Assembly: GCF_000006565.2 (NCBI RefSeq)
Contig: NC_031480.1
Location: forward strand, 6,822,797-6,886,796
Reading direction: 5' to 3'
DNA length: 64,000 bases
From: Toxoplasma gondii ME49
Lineage: Eukaryota; Apicomplexa; Conoidasida; Eucoccidiorida; Sarcocystidae
Shown: piece after piece, positions 13,299 to 23,885 of the stretch
How positions within the stretch are numbered: the stretch's first letter is position 1
How the letters are laid out: the number at the start of each line of letters is the position of its first letter
Made by a program: the position numbers and the translations under genes
Notes under the pieces: generated by a model
What the model was told of the DNA's origin: nothing
Database searches by the model: none
The model's input: only the letters and a program-made list of their open reading frames with translations

Positions 13299-13827
13299 AG
13301 AACGTGGCGACATTCCAGTCAGTTCCACGAATCCGTACTGGAGCTCTTGAGTTTTACGATGGCTGCAATGATTGAGCAGAAGCACCCGGTTGGATATGCT
13401 TGTCCGCCCTGCACACGTCAGGATGGATGCGGACTGAATTCGTCACCGCAGTTGCAGGACTAGCGCGCGGCCGTATAGGTTGACAAGTCTTGAAGGCTAT
13501 CATTTAAAACTTTTCCGTCCAGCTGAACGGCATTGATGACAGTAATTTGCGGCACCTAGCTGTGAACCGTCTGCATGATGGTTCCCTGACAGAACACGTC
13601 AACACTTTTTCTGTGAACTCGGGACTTGCATGGAACCGGAAAAATACCAAATATCCAATCTCTCCACTGTATATAACCGCTTTCGTGTTTAGAAAACAAC
13701 ACCGGAAGGACACTAGAACACCCAGTCCCTCCGTCTGATGCTCCATTCGTAGACAGGTGTTGTTTATCTAAGGCCCATCCTTGTTTACTGGCGATGTGTG
13801 TTCGTAAGGCTCCGTTCAAAAACTTTT
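13299..13827. other. Convergent 3' region, no gene
   Basis: Space between the stop codons of two converging genes. It should hold both 3' UTRs. No gene is seen. Confidence 0.6.
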
Positions 13828-14454
13828 TTAGAGCTCATCGTGCGTCTCCGAGACCTGAACAGGCAAATCAGGTATCCATTCGAATAGTCGCGGTCTTTCT
13901 CGGAAGATATTGCTGAGTTCGCTGTCCGACTTGGTAGTTTTAACTCGATTTCGAGTCAGTAGACTTCGGAGGAAATGCATTAGTCTCGCATTGCCTACGA
14001 TTGGTACGGCGCGTAAGTCTGGTTCCTTCCGTCTTAGTGCGAGATAGGCATTGAGTATGAATCTCTCCATGCTCTCCTCCAGTTTCTGCACAAGCAATTT
14101 CTCATCCACATGGTAGACATCCCATATAACGGGCGTCTGGCTCACTGTTTTAGCGGCCTCGTACGCCTCATCAAAGTCGAATTTCGCGGGGGTGAAAACA
14201 ATTCCGTTGTTTATTATTTCAGCGATAGCTGCATTGAAATCGTCCTGCTGCCCGAGAGCGGACGCATGACACACCAGTCTTGTCGATGCAGCCACATCGG
14301 AATCCGCGAGCTCACGCAGATATGACAGCCTCGGACAGAGAAAGACTGCGACGACAAACACTACCATCTGCCTCATAATGCGGGAAAACGCACAGCAGCG
14401 TAGCGATCGGCCCCAAGGGCCTTCGGAACCTCGGGATTCACGCCGACCCGACAT
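13828..14454 (-). CDS. Uncharacterised protein with likely signal peptide
   Basis: An uninterrupted frame of 208 residues starts at an ATG at 14454 and ends in TAA. A second ATG at 14376 (residue 27) immediately precedes a hydrophobic stretch (MVVFVVAVFL) that would make a good signal peptide, so translation may start there and give 182 residues. The remainder is soluble and mostly helical (EAYEAAKTVS, LEESMERFILNAYLALRR), with no transmembrane segment and only one Cys outside the N-terminal region. I recognise no family. Secretion through the ER, to a coccidian secretory organelle or vacuole, is inferred. It converges on the F-box-like gene and is divergent from the RAMP4 gene. Confidence 0.55.
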   Translation of the reverse strand: MSGRRESRGSEGPWGRSLRCCAFSRIMRQMVVFVVAVFLCPRLSYLRELADSDVAASTRLVCHASALGQQDDFNAAIAEIINNGIVFTPAKFDFDEAYEAAKTVSQTPVIWDVYHVDEKLLVQKLEESMERFILNAYLALRRKEPDLRAVPIVGNARLMHFLRSLLTRNRVKTTKSDSELSNIFRERPRLFEWIPDLPVQVSETHDEL

Positions 14455-15588
14455 CGTAGAAAAGAGCTCTCATTGACTCGACCAATTAGCGATGACAAGC
14501 TTTGATACGGTCTTTCTTGAAAAGGTCACGTTAAACTTGCGGATCGCCTTTTCACGTGAAGAAAACGTGCGCGCCGTATCAATTCCCTCTCAGTGGCGAC
14601 CAGGCGACAAGCAGCAGGCAAGACAATCGATCGTTGTGAATTCGCGTCAAAACGTAGGTGCAGTTGACAGAACCTCCAAGTTCGCTCAATTTTGTGTGCG
14701 GATCATACGAAAGTAGAAACAACTGTAAATCCAGCGTTAAAAGGCGTAGAAGGACAGGGCACGTGTCTTCTCAGCTTCGTTCTCTTACCCTCAAGAACGC
14801 TGCTCACATCCGTCTCGGCACGGACCCTCTACGACGAGGCTCTCGGGCGCTTACGGCCCTTCCGATGAAATTGTTCGTTGAACCTCAAATATCGGGGGTC
14901 CACAAAGCGTCGTTGTACCTACGACAACTGCTCCTGATCGTTTTGCGGCCTCAGCCTAGCCGCAGGGATGTGCAACTTACGAAGGAAAAGTGAAGCGGTA
15001 ACGTTTTGTGTCAGCTTCAAAGTCAGGCTTGCGATGCTGTAAAATAACCCCCAACGTTGTCTTCAGTCGACAGTCGTGTTTTTCTCGCGCGCAATGCGAG
15101 GCCCGCGTCCCTGGCGGCTCGAGTGGCTGTGTGCTGCGTCATCATCGGGTTGTGACTCGTCGGTTTTCGAGCTTAAGCCGGTCCGAGCCCTGGAGGGCAG
15201 CTCCGGTTCCTGGCAGCCTCCACTTTTCGACGGCACGGTGGTGCAAACTACTCGGACGTGCTATCATGTCCAGCGTAGCGTCGTTGTCGTGGTAGTTCAC
15301 CCACTTTTGCCTTGAAAAACTGTTTGAAAAGGTGTGATGGTTGCGCAGATACGGTGACCTGCGTTTGTGTCATCTCTTTTTTCGTGGACTAGCTAGTGCC
15401 TCGAGGAAGTGTCTTTATCTTCGCAACCCGCGACAACACACTCGGGAAACAACTGCCTTCCAGTGTACAGGTCGCCTACAACGGACTGTTCCCCGTCGCA
15501 GGACGAACACCGTGGCTTGACAGCGGCGTAGTGACTCTTCTTTTTTCCTCCAGCTTTAGCAAGGATTGTGTCTGCTTGGCTTCCAGCA
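14455..15588. other. Divergent intergenic region
   Basis: This lies between the leftward secreted orphan and the rightward RAMP4 gene, so it should contain both promoters. Pyrimidine-rich sequence just before 15589 suits the leader of RAMP4. Short frames at 14658-14993 and 15076-15315 have no recognisable product. Confidence 0.5.
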
Positions 15589-16397
15589 ATGGCGGTAAGT
15601 AGGAGAGGAACCTTATGTTCAGAAAATTCTTGTGTACGTCCAGAATCGTCCAGGTCTTTTCTTGCCCGTCGGTCGTTGATGAAAGACTTCAAGGCGGATG
15701 TGTGTGTTGGTGTACTTGTTCCCTTTTCTTGTGTGCCGGTATGATCCTTTTCTCAAACGCCTGAGACGTTCCTCTCGTTCTCCACTTGTCTGCGTTCAAA
15801 GAAAAGCGGGCGATGCAGCAGCTTCTGTACTCAGCATCTGTTGCTCCGCACGTCTCGTCTCCCACCTTTGGGAGGTACTAAGTTTGCGGAGCCAAACCAT
15901 GCCGTGTCCATGAAGCTTATGTCCTCCCGTCCAGTTTTGGTAGATCTTTGCAAACAGTTACGTTTTCCACTTATCCTAACAGTATGCAGATCACTGGAAC
16001 GGGTCACAAAGCGACCGAGTTGTGTGATGTATTGGCGGGGACCAGCTGCAGGCAACTGTGTTTTGCACGTTGTCAAAGATCAAGTAAATCAGTCTGTAAA
16101 CATGGGATGATTACTACGCCGATAAAACAGACGGCCTTACCGTTTCAAAAAACACATTCAGGACTATGTTATTGTGCGCTGCTGGACTACTTGCAGGGCC
16201 AGAACAGGAAATACGCGTGCAAGATATCGCAATTCGAGAAGAACATTACCCACCGTGGCAATGTTCCGGAAAGCCGAATTCGTACCCAGAATTCGTATCC
16301 AGTAGGACCTCTGATCCTCGCCCTGTTTCTGTTCGTCGTTGTGGGATCTGCGATTCTCCAGATCATTTTTTCAGCTCAAAGAGGAACAATTTTGTAG
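15589..16397 (+). CDS. RAMP4/SERP1 stress-associated ER membrane protein
   Basis: Two exons give a 68-residue protein. Exon 1 contributes only ATG GCG (15589-15594) before a strong donor (GTAAGT); exon 2 is 16197-16397 after ttgcag, in phase 0. The product begins MAGQNRKYACK and contains KNITHRGNVPES, then YPVGPLILALFLFVVVGSAI as a single membrane anchor, and ends QRGTIL. RAMP4/SERP1 proteins are about 66 residues with the same order: a basic N-terminus, a KNIT-RGNV motif, VGP, and a tail anchor containing FVV-GSAI-QII. RAMP4 binds the Sec61 translocon in the ER membrane and protects nascent membrane and secretory proteins during stress. The match covers the whole length, so the identification is firm even though the gene is tiny. 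Confidence 0.9.
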
Positions 16398-19300
16398 TGG
16401 AGCGTTCAACTATTATGTTGGAGAATCACGTGCAGAAATAAGGATCAGTAGCAGCAGAAGTTGATCCTCGACTTCAGATTACAGGAGATAGCGGTTCTCC
16501 GCGCGCAACAGCCCTACAGAAAGGACGAGTGTTTGCTTCGTCTTCGTTGTCGTCGTTTGCCAAAGAAGGCGACAAGCACCAACGCCAGGAAAAGATCGGG
16601 TACACAGTTAATATGTGACAGGACGGTAATACAACAGGCTGGATGTTTACTTCTTGTGGAAGCTCTGGGGAACCAATACGGCTTCGTGGCAGTGGTCACA
16701 AAGGACTGACTGCCATCTACTATGGTGAAGTCGTCTTGTTAAGCCCAACGTAGCGTGGCGTCAAGTGTTTCGAACGAAACGTTAACGGTCTACACACAGA
16801 TTGTTAGGTGTCGGTACGCAGAAACTCTTGACAGCAGCGGTATCACCTGCGCTGAAGGTGGTGGTGTTCCAGCAGCTCCCACAGCGTTCCCCTGTTCCTG
16901 TCAGTGTGTTTGGTTTCTTGAGCTGCTCTGTAGGTAATTCTGCCATGTTGTACCAACCTCTTTGTCCAAACGCTTTCGAAAGGCAACGTATCTCCTGATT
17001 CCTAGGTTGCTGAAGTGTGCAGCATCTGAAATGCAGGATCACAGAGGTCGCCACTTACATGGCGCACATATGAAGGGCACAACGAAACGCCCAAACCGGC
17101 AGTTCCTCCATCAAGCAGCAGTCGTGTTTAGACTAGCAGGTAATTACTTCAGTCAAAGGGGAAAAGAGCACTGAGTTTGTAGTCGGCGAGGTCGATTCTG
17201 TTACGACTGCTATCGCACGTCATCTCAGATGCATGGTACGACCAAGTAGACAAGTGCGGAAGCCTGTGAAGGCAGTTTATAAATGTTGCTCTTGCCAGAT
17301 GAGTTATTTCATCCGTCTTCTGTAAAGTGTCAACTATCCAGGAGTGGCTTTCGGTGTCGTTTCATTCCAACGTCGGTCAGAGGGAAGTCGCTGGCATAAG
17401 GTATATGCCGAAGTGGGTCTTCATTAACGAGTAGGGACTTGCGGCGTAGAAAAGAGCTTCTTGTCTAGGGAATGCTGCACCGCTTAATTGGCAATGCATT
17501 GATATAATAATCGTACAAACGCTCAGCTAGTTATTTAGAGACACTCACGAGACCCCCCCCTCCCAAGAAACAGATTTGTCCCCATGGTAGTGCATCTCCT
17601 AGGAATGGAGCGGCTATAGTAAGTAGATATAAAACTTGTCAGCTATAAGCTTCCGTCACCTGTGAAGACCGTGATGGCACGAGTGAGAGACGATATAGCT
17701 TTACTACGATCTTCAGCTGATTCTTCGAGCTTCTCGCTCTTCTTAGTTATTCTAGTTTAACGTCACATCCCCGTATGGCGGGAGGTAGACGTCCACTGCC
17801 ATGCGGGTCGGTGCGTATCTGCGTGTGTCGAATTTTCAGAGCAGCTTTGAAAAAGAAGCGGTATGACAGACAAATCGTGCTTAGGTGTCTTGTCTATGTC
17901 AGCCCCCCTGGGTTATTCCCCGTTAATGAGGAATCAATTTTGCCGGATGCATCTACCGAAGCTCGACGACTTCAGATATTTTGGCTGTTTACCCAGCTGT
18001 CTTTTAGCAATCAGCAGATACGATTCAATGACCTTGCACGACAGCACACCTCCGTGCTGGACTACCCGAGTTGCATTGATGTTGGCCACCAGCTTGTTTG
18101 TGTGAATATTTTCATCGAGCACCGCTGGTGATAGTTCTTGTGTGTAAGCAAGATGTAAAAAGTGCTCGTTCTCTGACTTGTGAGAAGGGATGAACTCTTT
18201 TGTGAAGGGGAACCAAGAAGGCAAGCCTGGCGAGAAGTGGGAACACGGCAAATTTGTTTGTCGTATAAGGGAGCAAGAAACCGCGTTGACAAGGCAAGAC
18301 GAGAACAGCTACTGATCCCTCAGTGTGATACAAGTATCTCGGAAAAACACGTGTTTCCACCGGCACTTCACAATCGACTCGTGGGCGGATTCCGGCTGGG
18401 GCGACCTGCGAGTCTACGAATTGCCGGCGCACTCTTATAATAACTGGGGCAGGAGAAATATTTCAACATCATACTCTGCGAGATATGATCAGCCGTCGGT
18501 CCTGGGTAGGACGATTGCTCTAAACTGGGCTCCGGCTCTCTATCTACCGCTGTAGTGAAATAAATGAAATGCAGGAGTATGATATACGGAGCTGTTGAGC
18601 AGTGCTAGTTGTTAAAGTGACAGACCCAATGGTCACTGGAGAATCAGCAGAGTGGCTACAGCCGTTCGTGATATGACGGCAGGTTATCACTACGACTGCA
18701 GGGAATGCGAAATGTAGACACCCCAATGCGAGAGGACAGTTTCGATCATATGCTTAAAATTCCTGAAACGTTCTGGATCCTTAGTGATGCATGATGCGAC
18801 GATATTCGCTTGGGATGTTTTCTTTATACTTAGTAGAGAAGCCGAGCTTAACATCTGAACCTCATCCATAACAGATGTTCCAATGTGGGAGTCGCAGTTA
18901 AACGTTGAGGTCCCGATAGAATATTTCTGGCTTGAAAGAGCATGCTGACAGTCAAATGACAACATTGTGCTGGTCTCGACGACGTCGTTGAGGCTTGTAG
19001 AGTATCAGCACTAGTTGTAGGCACTAAGTGCGAACGACTGCTCGTCCGCGTGGAAATGTTCGACCTGAAGGTTAAACTGCAATATGAGAGTGCTTTCTTC
19101 TGGCCCCGTTTCTTCCAAGTGTTGTGACAGAGGGCTATACACAGCGCCTGCGAGTCGACGAGCTAACGGCAAGCTGAGAGAGCGTCTCTATCTTCTGTAC
19201 CACTGTACCAGGAGTAGTCTTTTTGCAACGCCATCACCATACGTAACTCAATGTTTGCTCGAACTGTCGGGGCTCCCCCATGCAAATCCGGTCGTCGCAA

Positions 19301-19906
19301 TAGACTGCTGCTCCGGGCTGCTCCAGGACGCGCAAGCGCAAGGGTGTTATCTGCCGTCGTCTGCCCTTAAGCCATAATCCAGACAAAGCCGCCTAAGCAA
19401 TGGGGCGGCTAAAGCGGACATCTCGATCACGTATCGGTGGGGTGATTCCTGGTTAGCTGCTTCCCTGCATTTGGCTAAGCAAATCTGTACAACAATCATG
19501 CGTGTCCCAAACGTCGTATACGCAGCAGTAGCCTCTTTGGAAGATATATTTTTTTTCTTTAGACGCATTAGCAGGCTAACAAGACAGATGAAAGGCATTT
19601 TTGAATATTAACATCTTTCTGTCGGTCCACTGTAGCTTTCTTTCAAGCCCCCCGCCCGGGCGACAGGCCTGCCATGTTTTTACTTTCATTGGGCTGCCGA
19701 TCCTGGATTCGGAAATGCATGAATGAGGTCATTTTATGTCACGCTAGAACAACAATTGAAAATAGTCTTAATGAAATAGAAATCCCACCGCTTGACGTTT
19801 TTTTGTGGAGTGACATTGCCTCTCTCTATAGAGACGGGTGTTTGCTTGGTCCCCAACGGCAAGCTCTACGCCGAGCGGCCGTGAGATTTAACACTTTTCT
19901 GTCGAC
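16398..19906. other. Gene-poor stretch, no supported gene
   Basis: About 3.5 kb with only short open frames on both strands. Examples are a plus-strand frame at 17775-18131, an ATG-started minus-strand frame at 18965-18690, and two in-frame plus-strand blocks at 18190-18555 split by one TGA. None shows a family motif. A mitochondrial cob fragment lies at 17560-17636. Part of the region should be the 3' UTR of RAMP4 and the promoter of the IMP1-like gene. Confidence 0.45.
17560..17636 (-). pseudogene. cob: Nuclear mitochondrial fragment, middle of cob
   Basis: Read on the minus strand, this matches the mid-part of T. gondii cytochrome b as I remember it, around the sequence coding for LPWGQMSFWG. 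Blocks such as GGCTATAGTAAGTAGATATA agree exactly, with substitutions elsewhere. The match stops abruptly at 17636. It is a short, diverged, non-functional insertion in an intergenic region. Confidence 0.75.
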
Positions 19907-21025
19907 ATGGGACTACCTGATTGTTTGAGGAAGCCCAAGATGGGGAGGGGAAAATGTGGGGATATGGCTGTCTCTTCTGCAACGCATCCTGAATCGATTG
20001 ACAGGCCCGCAGTGGCGGAAACTGTATCGAGGGAGTCAGGCGGATATTTACTTTTCCACCCAGCGTCGAATGGCACTCTTTTCCTTGTTTGGAGTGAGAG
20101 GGAAGTGGATAAGGCGATGGCTTTTTTTGAACCGAAAAAGTCTGTGCCTGGCTTCAAGTTCAAGGTTAACGGCGGACGACAAGAAATTTTTAGGAACTTG
20201 CTGGTGAGTCATGAGTTTGGTTGAGCTTTTCGAACCGCGAATATATAATAAGCCTTGGATTTCCTTTTTTTGAGCATGAAAGCGTCGCGGACGAGGTTCC
20301 TCGACGCTTTAGAGAAGGCTCATTTCTGTTTAACCTTTGCGAGGGAAATCTCAACTTCTGGATGGTCAACCACATGTGTGTCGCGGGGACCCTTTGGTAG
20401 GTCAGGTATTGGCAGTGTTCCACTTCATACCACTTCGTGTTGGTTACGAAAGCTTTGACACCTGTGTGTATTTTCTTTTGTCACATCACGGTGAGTGAGC
20501 ATCTGTTGTTGTATCAAACAGACTCCTATCACGCTTGAAGCACCGCTTGTAAACGGAAATTTACTTGAATGCACAGAATTTCCAAGTATTCCTGGGTCTC
20601 GATATTTGGAATACTAATAAGGTTTTAACGCCACTGTCTCAACAACACTGATTTTGCCGTTGCTATCTTGTTAACCATGATCCCCCAAAACACCCACTGA
20701 GTGTTGTGCGTCCACTTGTGGCTCTCTACAGAACGACAAGAAAAATTACTACGAGGGATGGTGTCAATTTTTCAAGACTGCAGTCGAATTCAATGGCGAA
20801 TGCAGGCTGTTGGCGGGGGCTGACACAGCTCCGCTAAAAGTGACTGTTGCCTTTTTATATGGGACCACAGTGAAGAAGCTGACGCAAACACAAACTCTGT
20901 CGACAAGTGGCGTAGTTGCCATAGGATGTGTGCCAATGGCACAGACTACATTCGACGTTCGGACGATGCACAGGGAGTTGTTCTTGGGGAGCGCACGACA
21001 AAGCGGAGCTGCTCTGGCCCTGTAG
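19907..21025 (+). CDS. IMP1-like (immune mapped protein 1) acylated protein
   Basis: Exons 19907-20203 and 20732-21025 join in phase 0 (AACTTGCTG|gtgagt ... ctctacag|AACGAC) and give 196 residues. The N-terminus MGLPDC has Gly2 for myristoylation and Cys6 (and Cys17) for palmitoylation, so peripheral membrane attachment is likely. There is no signal peptide or membrane span. The rest is one compact domain (about 45-180): GGYLLFHP, FLVWSE, AFFEPKKSVPGF, YYEGWCQFFKTAVE, LYGTTVKKLTQTQT and AQTTFDVRT. This pattern, with dual acylation, recalls immune mapped protein 1, a coccidian plasma-membrane antigen first found in Eimeria. I rely on memory for that match. The known proteins are longer, near 380-400 residues, so this would be a short version or a paralogue. 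An additional upstream exon cannot be excluded. It converges on the PP2C gene. Confidence 0.55.
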
Positions 21026-23885
21026 GAGTGAGCCAACACCAAAAAGGAATGCGGATAAAGTGGAAGATGAGAAAGCGCTGGACGTCTAGTGTGCCAACAG
21101 TACACTCGAGTGCCAGGCCATCGGTTTGGAGAGCAGCGCTGGAGAGTTTGTGAATTTGGGAAGGAATGCCGATCGATACTGATGCCTCCCGGGGAAAGAG
21201 GGAGGGAGCTGCCCCCTGTTTTTCACGTCGCGCTAACTACATCGCTGTCGTAGGAACATCTGCCGCGTCGTGGCTCCTTCTGAATGTGACAGAATAACAC
21301 GTTCTCGATATTTCCGTCGTCCACCCATTCTGAGAAATGGAACAGTTGTCTGCACTTGTGCTGCGGTGAAGGGTGAGCCTAGTGGACCTGGTTTCCTCGA
21401 GAACGATCAGCTGATTGCATTCCAGCAGACATCAAGGCTCCGGCTGCACTGAAGTTTCTTGATGCGGGCGTCACTGTGAGGCGTCTTTGATACAGAGCAC
21501 CTGCTAGAGGAACCGACGCTACGTTTACGTTGTGACATTTTAACGACTCTTTGAACGGGAGTATAGCGCGTCGCTTCCAGGACTTGACACCAGGAGAGCG
21601 TCTGCCATTATATCGTTATTTTATGAACATGCGGTTCTTTGGCCCACACTGCTAGATACTGGGTGCAAGCGAGCGCCTCACACAAAAAAGTGGAGGCATG
21701 TATCTGTCGTGTTTAGCAGTCATCGGCAGCTAGTAGACCCCATCGTGTGTTCAGAGAGCCATGCTCTGTCGTACATGGGGATGAGTGTCACGAGTTAGGC
21801 AACAACTGCTCGTACACTCTTGCTCGTTTTTCCAGTCAGTTACTTTTCAGCTGAGACGAAGTAGAGTCCAGGTTAAGGCCGTATTGAGCGAATGATATGC
21901 TATAGAATAAGCTGTTCCTCACTTGTCATTCACTATCCCATTGTTTATACAACGCTTCCATGAGGCTTCGGATGTATTCGAGACATCCGCCGGCACACGT
22001 TAGGCATGACAGCGGAATTCTCCCACATGAGGAGTGCCCCATATTCATCTCAGGTGGTTGAGAAGCTATCCGTGTATCTCACGAACTCTTTCGTTTTTTT
22101 GCGGTAGTGAGTCTGTTTCTGGATATTAAGGGCTACGAGATAGCACTTTTCAAATAATCATGGAGCTAGCAACTGTTCTATATAAGGTTACAAAATATAG
22201 CTATCAGAGAGATAACACTGGGCAATATTTCTGTTTTGCAGTGGGTCATACCCTCACTTCTTCGATTTATTATTCTCTCCCCTCACACTTTTCTCTCCCT
22301 TGCAGTCCATTTTGTGTAAAAAAATATGGCTATACTTGACTGAAAAATGCGTATCCTCGGACGGCAACGCGCATGAAATGTGAACTGTGGGTTCTGCTGG
22401 TGACGAAGAGATTATTTCCACGTTTTTCTACGTTTCAAGGGGTCCCGGTGAAGCAAACAAAGCTACAAAAGGTGTCCCCACTCACACGGCAAACCTCTTC
22501 GCGCAGCTGCGGACAGGGAGAATGTACACCTTTGGCGCGCTGTCTCCCCACTTTTGTTCAATTAATTTGAATATGGCGCGGTCTTCCCACTTGAGCGAAT
22601 CGACGGCGATACGCACACACATGTGCCAAGCAACTCGGTTGAAGCTAGTGCAAGAGGAACTGCCCAAAGAGAACCTATGTCTAGTTCCTTTTACCTCAGT
22701 GGATCTCCGCTGCGACCGCATGCCCGTCACATTCCAGAGAGGAGAGCCACAACAGTTCTTTGTCGCAGGTAGAGGCTTGTTAGTCAGGAACTTAACACTT
22801 GACACAGAATACCCAAGAAATGTTAGCGAGAACTTCGACGGACACAGTATGTCGAACGGCTCAAGGTCGTAATAGTGCGTCGTTTTAAACGAATCACGAA
22901 GTCAAACAGAGCTCCGATTGAACCCAGCCTCGTTTCTTGCCTTTTCTTACTCTGACAGGTTCCCAAAAAGCAGCGCCCTTTACCGAAAACGACGTTCGGT
23001 TCTTTAACACCAGCCGCAGGCGTCCTCAGTAGCGCAGTTTCCTCAGAGCTCATCTACCTATAGACATTAGAATCTTTGCAAATTTAGGGACGTATCACGG
23101 CACAACTGATTTGCGAAAGACAACGCTGGGCACAAGCTGTGAGTGCTCCTCAGGAGGCTTAGCTGTAATGCGGGGAGACCCGAAAACTTCACTGGTCGTT
23201 GCCATTCGCACATATCGTGAACCAAACATGGTAACACTCCACAAATTACCTCGTGAACCCGAAGGTTGACCAAGGCGAAGACCGTTACAAGTACAAGACA
23301 TCATATCCGCCCAGATTGTACTGTAACGTGTTCTGTTATTTATCTCTTATCATTCGTAGAGAAATAATCCACCCTTGCACCCAGTTGGTGACCACTCGAT
23401 CCTGGAAACAGTGGATACCCAGTTGATGCCGTATATACGGATTTCGGGCACAAGACGGAGTACGAAGCGATGGCAGCTCTTTAGACCTGCTCATCGCTTG
23501 TTATTTTGGCCGCTCTGTTCATGCCTACCTTCACTTTCCCTAGGCTGACAGGGACTCAAACATCAGTCGGTGACATGCGGGACACAAGTGACCTCCAGAA
23601 CTCCCGCTGCTATCGATGCTCAAGCATCATTCGAAGTCTGCCGAGAATACGAGAAGTTCTGTTTGGCCCAGTTCTTTCCTCTGCCACACCTGTTCACCGT
23701 TGGTAACTCTTTTCACTTCCTCGACTCTACTTTTAGAACAGTGTCACAAGCATATCCTCCCCCGTGCCAAAGCGACCGCTTTTCCTGTCCGTGGGCATGT
23801 TCACTGGCACTTCACTAGGCAGCACATAGCGTTCGCCTGAACGGACAACACACGGAGACGCGTGCCCAGTAACGAAGTCCACCGA
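21026..23885. other. Convergent 3' region between IMP1-like and PP2C genes
   Basis: About 2.9 kb with no supported gene. A strong acceptor-like pyrimidine tract at 22275-22305 is followed by only a short open frame. A 161-codon plus-strand frame at 22387-22872 opens with GTG and has no family signature. The rest should be 3' UTRs and spacer. Confidence 0.45.

Noticed and set aside
22387..22872. 161-codon plus-strand frame
   Set aside because: It opens with GTG, has no recognisable domain, and lies between two converging 3' ends.
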